A stretch of 7,212 nucleotides of DNA from Chloroflexota bacterium (lineage in GTDB: Bacteria; Chloroflexota; Limnocylindria; Limnocylindrales; CSP1-4), in NCBI GenBank assembly GCA_021789355.1, contig JAJYJR010000292.1:1-7212 (forward strand), in the 5' to 3' direction. Under the pieces are notes generated by a model, which saw only the letters and a program-made list of their open reading frames with translations, did no database searches and was not told the DNA's origin. Shown in pieces: positions 5,622-7,212 of this stretch. Position 1 is the stretch's first letter. Each line of letters opens with the position of its first letter. The position numbers and the translations under genes are program-made.

Positions 5622-5652
5622 CTGAAAGCTGGTTACTGGACCGGCAGGGGGC

Positions 5653-5747
5653 TAGACTACGCACGGCGCGCAGTCCGACGAGAGGGCGTAGGGGGCTGAG
5701 GCCGCGAGGCCTCGTCTGTGGCAGGCCCACCGAACCTGCCGGCACAG
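5653..5747 (+). other. Run of adjacent hairpins upstream of the tRNA; possible structured RNA or promoter region
   Basis: Three neighbouring stems are visible: CTACGC 5657-5662/GCGTAG 5686-5691; GAGGCC 5698-5703/GGCCTC 5708-5713 with a GCGA tetraloop; and CTGTG-GCAGG 5716-5725 with CCTGC 5735-5739 and CACAG 5743-5747, split by a three-base bulge. A TAGACT at 5653-5658 resembles a -10 box but has no clear -35. No convincing ORF or ribosome site is present. It might be a small RNA, a tRNA leader or chance GC pairing. I do not recognise a known ribozyme core. Confidence 0.3.
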
Positions 5748-5787
5748 GCCAGCGGATCGAACGTTGAGTCCCCCGTCGCGCCACCAC

Positions 5788-5861
5788 AGCGGGCTCGTTC
5801 AGAGGTAGGACGGGCGGCTCTGGACCGTCAGACCGTGGTTCGACTCCACGGCCCGCTGCCA
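5788..5861 (+). tRNA. tRNA-Gln (anticodon CTG)
   Basis: Full cloverleaf. Acceptor AGCGGGC 5788-5794/GCCCGCT 5851-5857. D stem GTTC 5797-5800/GGAC 5808-5811 with loop AGAGGTA. Anticodon stem GGCGG 5813-5817/CCGTC 5825-5829 with one G.T pair. The loop CTCTGGA places anticodon CTG at 5820-5822, reading CAG. T arm CGTGG/CCACG with loop TTCGACT. Discriminator G and an encoded CCA (5859-5861). Phage tRNAs often supplement host decoding; the Gln codons in the Gln-rich part of MCP exon 1 are CAG. It stands alone in an otherwise non-coding stretch. Confidence 0.95.
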
Positions 5862-5869
5862 CCACACGA

Positions 5870-5889
5870 GGCCGGGCTGGCACCCGGCC
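5870..5889 (+). terminator. Hairpin following the tRNA
   Basis: GGCCGGG (5870-5876) pairs perfectly with CCCGGCC (5883-5889) around CTGGCA, nine bases after the tRNA CCA end. The position and strength suit a terminator of the tRNA transcript, although no T-run follows. Confidence 0.55.
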
Positions 5890-6088
5890 CCACCGCCGCA
5901 GGACGGTACCCGCGCCGGACGGGTTGCCTGCCGAGCCTCGCGCGTAAGGTGAGGTCGTCGAGTCACCGTGAGGACTCCGCTGCGTCTGTACCGACCGGCC
6001 TCCGCGGCTCGAACAGGACGCTCACGGGAGGTGCGTGAAGCCTCCCCACTACACGAGGCAGCCGCGAGGCTGGCCGGAAGCGCATAGG
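5890..6088 (+). other. Non-coding stretch with minor hairpins
   Basis: No convincing gene. Small inverted repeats are present: GGTGA 5948-5952/TCACC 5963-5967 and GGGAGG 6026-6031/CCTCCC 6041-6046. No second tRNA cloverleaf could be built on either strand around the TCGA-containing segments. Confidence 0.3.
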
Positions 6089-6138
6089 CGACGGGTGCCC
6101 ATCCCATACTCTCGGGGGTTTCAGGCGGGCACCCGTCG
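6089..6138 (+). promoter_or_regulatory. Long perfect inverted repeat before the small-gene cluster
   Basis: CGACGGGTGCCC (6089-6100) and GGGCACCCGTCG (6127-6138) form a 12-bp perfect stem with a 26-base loop that contains a CATACT. The GGAGGG ribosome site of the gene at 6159 starts seven bases after it. It may be a terminator for upstream transcripts, a 5' leader structure, or a protein-binding palindrome. Confidence 0.5.
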
Positions 6139-6158
6139 TCGCATCGGAGGGATACGGC

Positions 6159-6434
6159 ATGCCGGACTTCGCGCTGCTCGGCGGCGCACGCGGCGTCGAC
6201 TTCGACGGCGGGGGGTCGATCCACGCCGACCATCGCGGCCGCATCCACGTCACGGACGAGCAGGCTGCGGCGATCCGCGGCTCGTCGGCCCTCCGGCGCT
6301 ACGACGCGCTGATCGAGGTGAAGCCCTCCCGCGCCACGCGGACCGCCAGTCGGTCGTGCTGCCGGCGCGGCCTGTGGGATTGGGAGCGAACGTGCCCGCG
6401 CTGCGGGCGAGAGGTCGAAGGAGCGTCAGTGTGA
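6159..6434 (+). CDS. Small phage protein with C-terminal Cys pairs, unknown function
   Basis: 91 aa from ATG 6159, with GGAGGG at 6146-6151, seven bases upstream. I do not recognise a family. The N-terminal part is acidic and glycine-rich (VDFDGGGSIHADHRGRIHVT), with a DEQAAAIRGSSALRRYD helix. The C-terminus carries a Cys-Cys doublet (SCCRRG) and a C-x2-C (TCPRCGREV), suggesting a small zinc-bound tail. Its stop TGA overlaps the GTG of the next gene (GTGA at 6431-6434), so the two are translationally coupled. Such small coupled genes with Cys knuckles are common after phage head genes; head-tail connection, regulation or DNA binding are all possible. Confidence 0.75.
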   Translation: MPDFALLGGARGVDFDGGGSIHADHRGRIHVTDEQAAAIRGSSALRRYDALIEVKPSRATRTASRSCCRRGLWDWERTCPRCGREVEGASV

Positions 6435-6802
6435 CCGTCCTCTACACCGACTACCGCACCACCGCCGTCTCGATCCCCGAGACGGGCCACCAGCACGTTC
6501 GGGCCGAGCCGCCGAAGGAAGGCGACCGCTCCCCGATGGCGGTCGACTGCGACGCGTGCGCGCCGTACCTCCGCAGGCTGGGCTGGGTCGAGACGCCGCG
6601 GTACCAGTCGTACCGCCGCCGGGCCGACGGGACGCTGGAGCCGCAGGGCAAGGGCATCCCGCTCACCGGCGAGCAACTGGACGAGTTCCAGCAGCGCGAG
6701 GACGAGGCGTCCGCGGCCGTGCGCCAGATGGGCGAGCGGCTCGTCAGCGCGGCGACGGTGCTCGCGGACCGGCCCGCTCCGGCGCGGCGCGCGCGGAGGT
6801 AG
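6431..6802 (+). CDS. Small phage protein with one CxxC pair, unknown function
   Basis: 123 aa from GTG 6431. The frame is open much further upstream, to an ATG at 6035, but AAGGAG at 6418-6423 and the GTGA overlap with the preceding stop fix this start. Starts (M)TVLYTDYRTTAVSIPETGHQ, then AVDCDACAPYLRRLGWVE (C-x2-C), an extended segment (YQSYRRRADGTLEPQGKGIP), an acidic helix (TGEQLDEFQQREDEASAAVRQ) and an Arg-rich end. A single C-x2-C cannot make a four-ligand zinc site alone, so it may dimerise or use other ligands. No family recognised. The GGAGG of the next gene lies within its last codons, which indicates a continuous operon. Confidence 0.75.
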   Translation: MTVLYTDYRTTAVSIPETGHQHVRAEPPKEGDRSPMAVDCDACAPYLRRLGWVETPRYQSYRRRADGTLEPQGKGIPLTGEQLDEFQQREDEASAAVRQMGERLVSAATVLADRPAPARRARR

Positions 6803-6810
6803 CCTCACTG
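6795..6810 (+). promoter_or_regulatory. Ribosome site pointing to a CTG start
   Basis: GGAGG at 6795-6799 is followed after eight bases by CTG at 6808, in frame with the zinc-finger gene. No ATG, GTG or TTG in that frame lies between here and the first zinc ligands. This is the second such CTG in the window (compare 1220). Confidence 0.55.
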
Positions 6811-7023
6811 GGACGATCGGCCGCGCTCTGTCCGCTGTGCGCGCGCCTGAGTCGCGGCTACGTCGTCGAGCAGTGCGCCGACTGCGGCGGCAGCTTCTGT
6901 CACCAGCACATCGCCTACTACGGCTCGCGGGCTGCGTATCTCTGCCGGCGCTGCGCCAGCAGGGCGCACAAGGCCGGTCGCCTGCCGGACTCCGAGCGCG
7001 GGGTGCGGCCGGCGGGCTACTGA
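6808..7023 (+). CDS. Small zinc-finger protein with paired Cys/His sites, probable CTG start
   Basis: 71 aa if started at CTG 6808, ending TGA 7021-7023. Zinc ligands are dense: C-x2-C (ALCPLCARL), C-x2-C (EQCADCGG), C-x2-H (SFCHQHIAYY) and C-x2-C (YLCRRCAS). Eight ligands in order C2-C2-CH-C2 suggest two zinc sites in a RING/treble-clef-like arrangement. A basic tail (RAHKAGRLPDSERGVRP) follows. An ORF that extends the same frame back to ATG 6556 overlaps the preceding gene fully and lacks a ribosome site, so I reject that start. Function unknown; DNA/RNA binding or protein-protein interaction are possible. It closes the small-gene operon, and a strong hairpin follows five bases after its stop. 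Confidence 0.65.
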   Translation: MGRSAALCPLCARLSRGYVVEQCADCGGSFCHQHIAYYGSRAAYLCRRCASRAHKAGRLPDSERGVRPAGY

Positions 7024-7027
7024 TCGG

Positions 7028-7060
7028 CCCCCGCCGGCGGTGACGCCGCACCGGCAGGGG
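7028..7060 (+). terminator. Strong hairpin ending the small-gene operon
   Basis: CCCC 7028-7031/GGGG 7057-7060, one C/A mismatch, GCCGG 7033-7037/CCGGC 7051-7055 and CGG 7038-7040/CCG 7046-7048 form an almost continuous stem, starting five bases after a stop codon. No T-run. Likely terminator or transcript-end structure. Confidence 0.55.
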
Positions 7061-7104
7061 AGAGTCGCGCCGAAGCGGCGCCGTCGTTCCCGACAGGAGG
7101 GTCA

Positions 7105-7212
7105 GTGATCCACGACTTCGTCTCGCGCCGCCCCAGCGGCTTCCGCCGCAGCGTGTCCGAGGACCTCGGGTTCCTCGCCCGCGGCATCCTCGACCCGGCC
7201 TCGTTCGTGGCC
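7105..7212 (+). CDS. Start of a further phage gene, 3' partial
   Basis: GTG 7105 with AGGAGG at 7095-7100 opens a frame running to the window end. It reads (M)IHDFVSRRPSGFRRSVSED then LGFLARGILDPASFVA, 36 residues. Too little is visible to assign a family. The strong ribosome site and open frame support a real gene, probably another structural or connector gene of the same module. Confidence 0.65.
   Translation, partial: MIHDFVSRRPSGFRRSVSEDLGFLARGILDPASFVA

Noticed and set aside
5740..6025. Additional tRNAs around GGATCGAAC (5754-5762) and GCTCGAACAGG
   Set aside because: No matching acceptor, D or anticodon stems could be built on either strand.
5718..6038. 106-aa ORF running through the tRNA
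   Set aside because: It crosses a complete tRNA and a strong hairpin, has no ribosome site and reads as low-complexity sequence.
1..7212. CRISPR array, insertion sequence or long direct repeats
   Set aside because: No regularly spaced repeats, transposase motifs or terminal inverted repeats were seen. The only repeated elements are the two related introns.

Overview
The window is GC-rich, densely packed, and coded almost entirely on the + strand. It has the order of a tailed-phage (or prophage) structural module: a capsid-assembly protein, then a major capsid protein (MCP), then small accessory genes and a tRNA. High GC, frequent GTG starts, strong GGAGG-type ribosome sites and TANNNT boxes 6-7 nt before start codons all suggest a phage of a high-GC actinobacterial host. 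That host assignment is inference.

The main feature is the MCP gene. Its reading frame is split into three exons (1250-1693, 2687-2894, 3925-5075) by two group I introns (1694-2686 and 2895-3924). Both introns fold the same way: P1 with a U.G pair at the splice site, an 8-bp P2 with a GNRA loop, then P3, P4, P6, P7, P8, a P9 with a GAGA loop and two further 3' hairpins. Most stems differ between the introns by compensating changes. Both share the joining segment GTGACA before P7, and in both the proposed intron end lies 4 nt after TAACAG. Splicing at the proposed sites gives one 1803-nt frame (600 aa) with sensible sequence across both junctions. Each intron encodes a PD-(D/E)XK/Vsr-like (DUF559, EDxHD-type) homing endonuclease. 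In intron 2 the gene sits in the P8 loop. In intron 1 it overlaps the ribozyme from P5 almost to the 3' splice site.

Layout: 2-1180, C-terminal part of a scaffold/protease-like protein. 1191-1213, hairpin and ribosome site leading to the MCP, possibly with a CTG start at 1220. 1250-5075, MCP with both introns. 5160-5209, two GC hairpins. 5222-5530, a small protein resembling the Acb2/Tad1 hairpin family of phage cyclic-nucleotide sponges. 5531-6158, non-coding but full of inverted repeats, with a tRNA-Gln(CTG) at 5788-5861. 6159-7023, three tightly coupled small genes that all carry Cys pairs, the last probably starting with CTG. 7028-7060, a strong hairpin. 7105 to the end, the start of another gene.

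The structural genes build the head. The introns and their endonucleases behave as mobile elements in the MCP gene. The small gene after the MCP may be an anti-defence gene, and the tRNA reads CAG, the codon used in the Gln-rich stretch of MCP exon 1.
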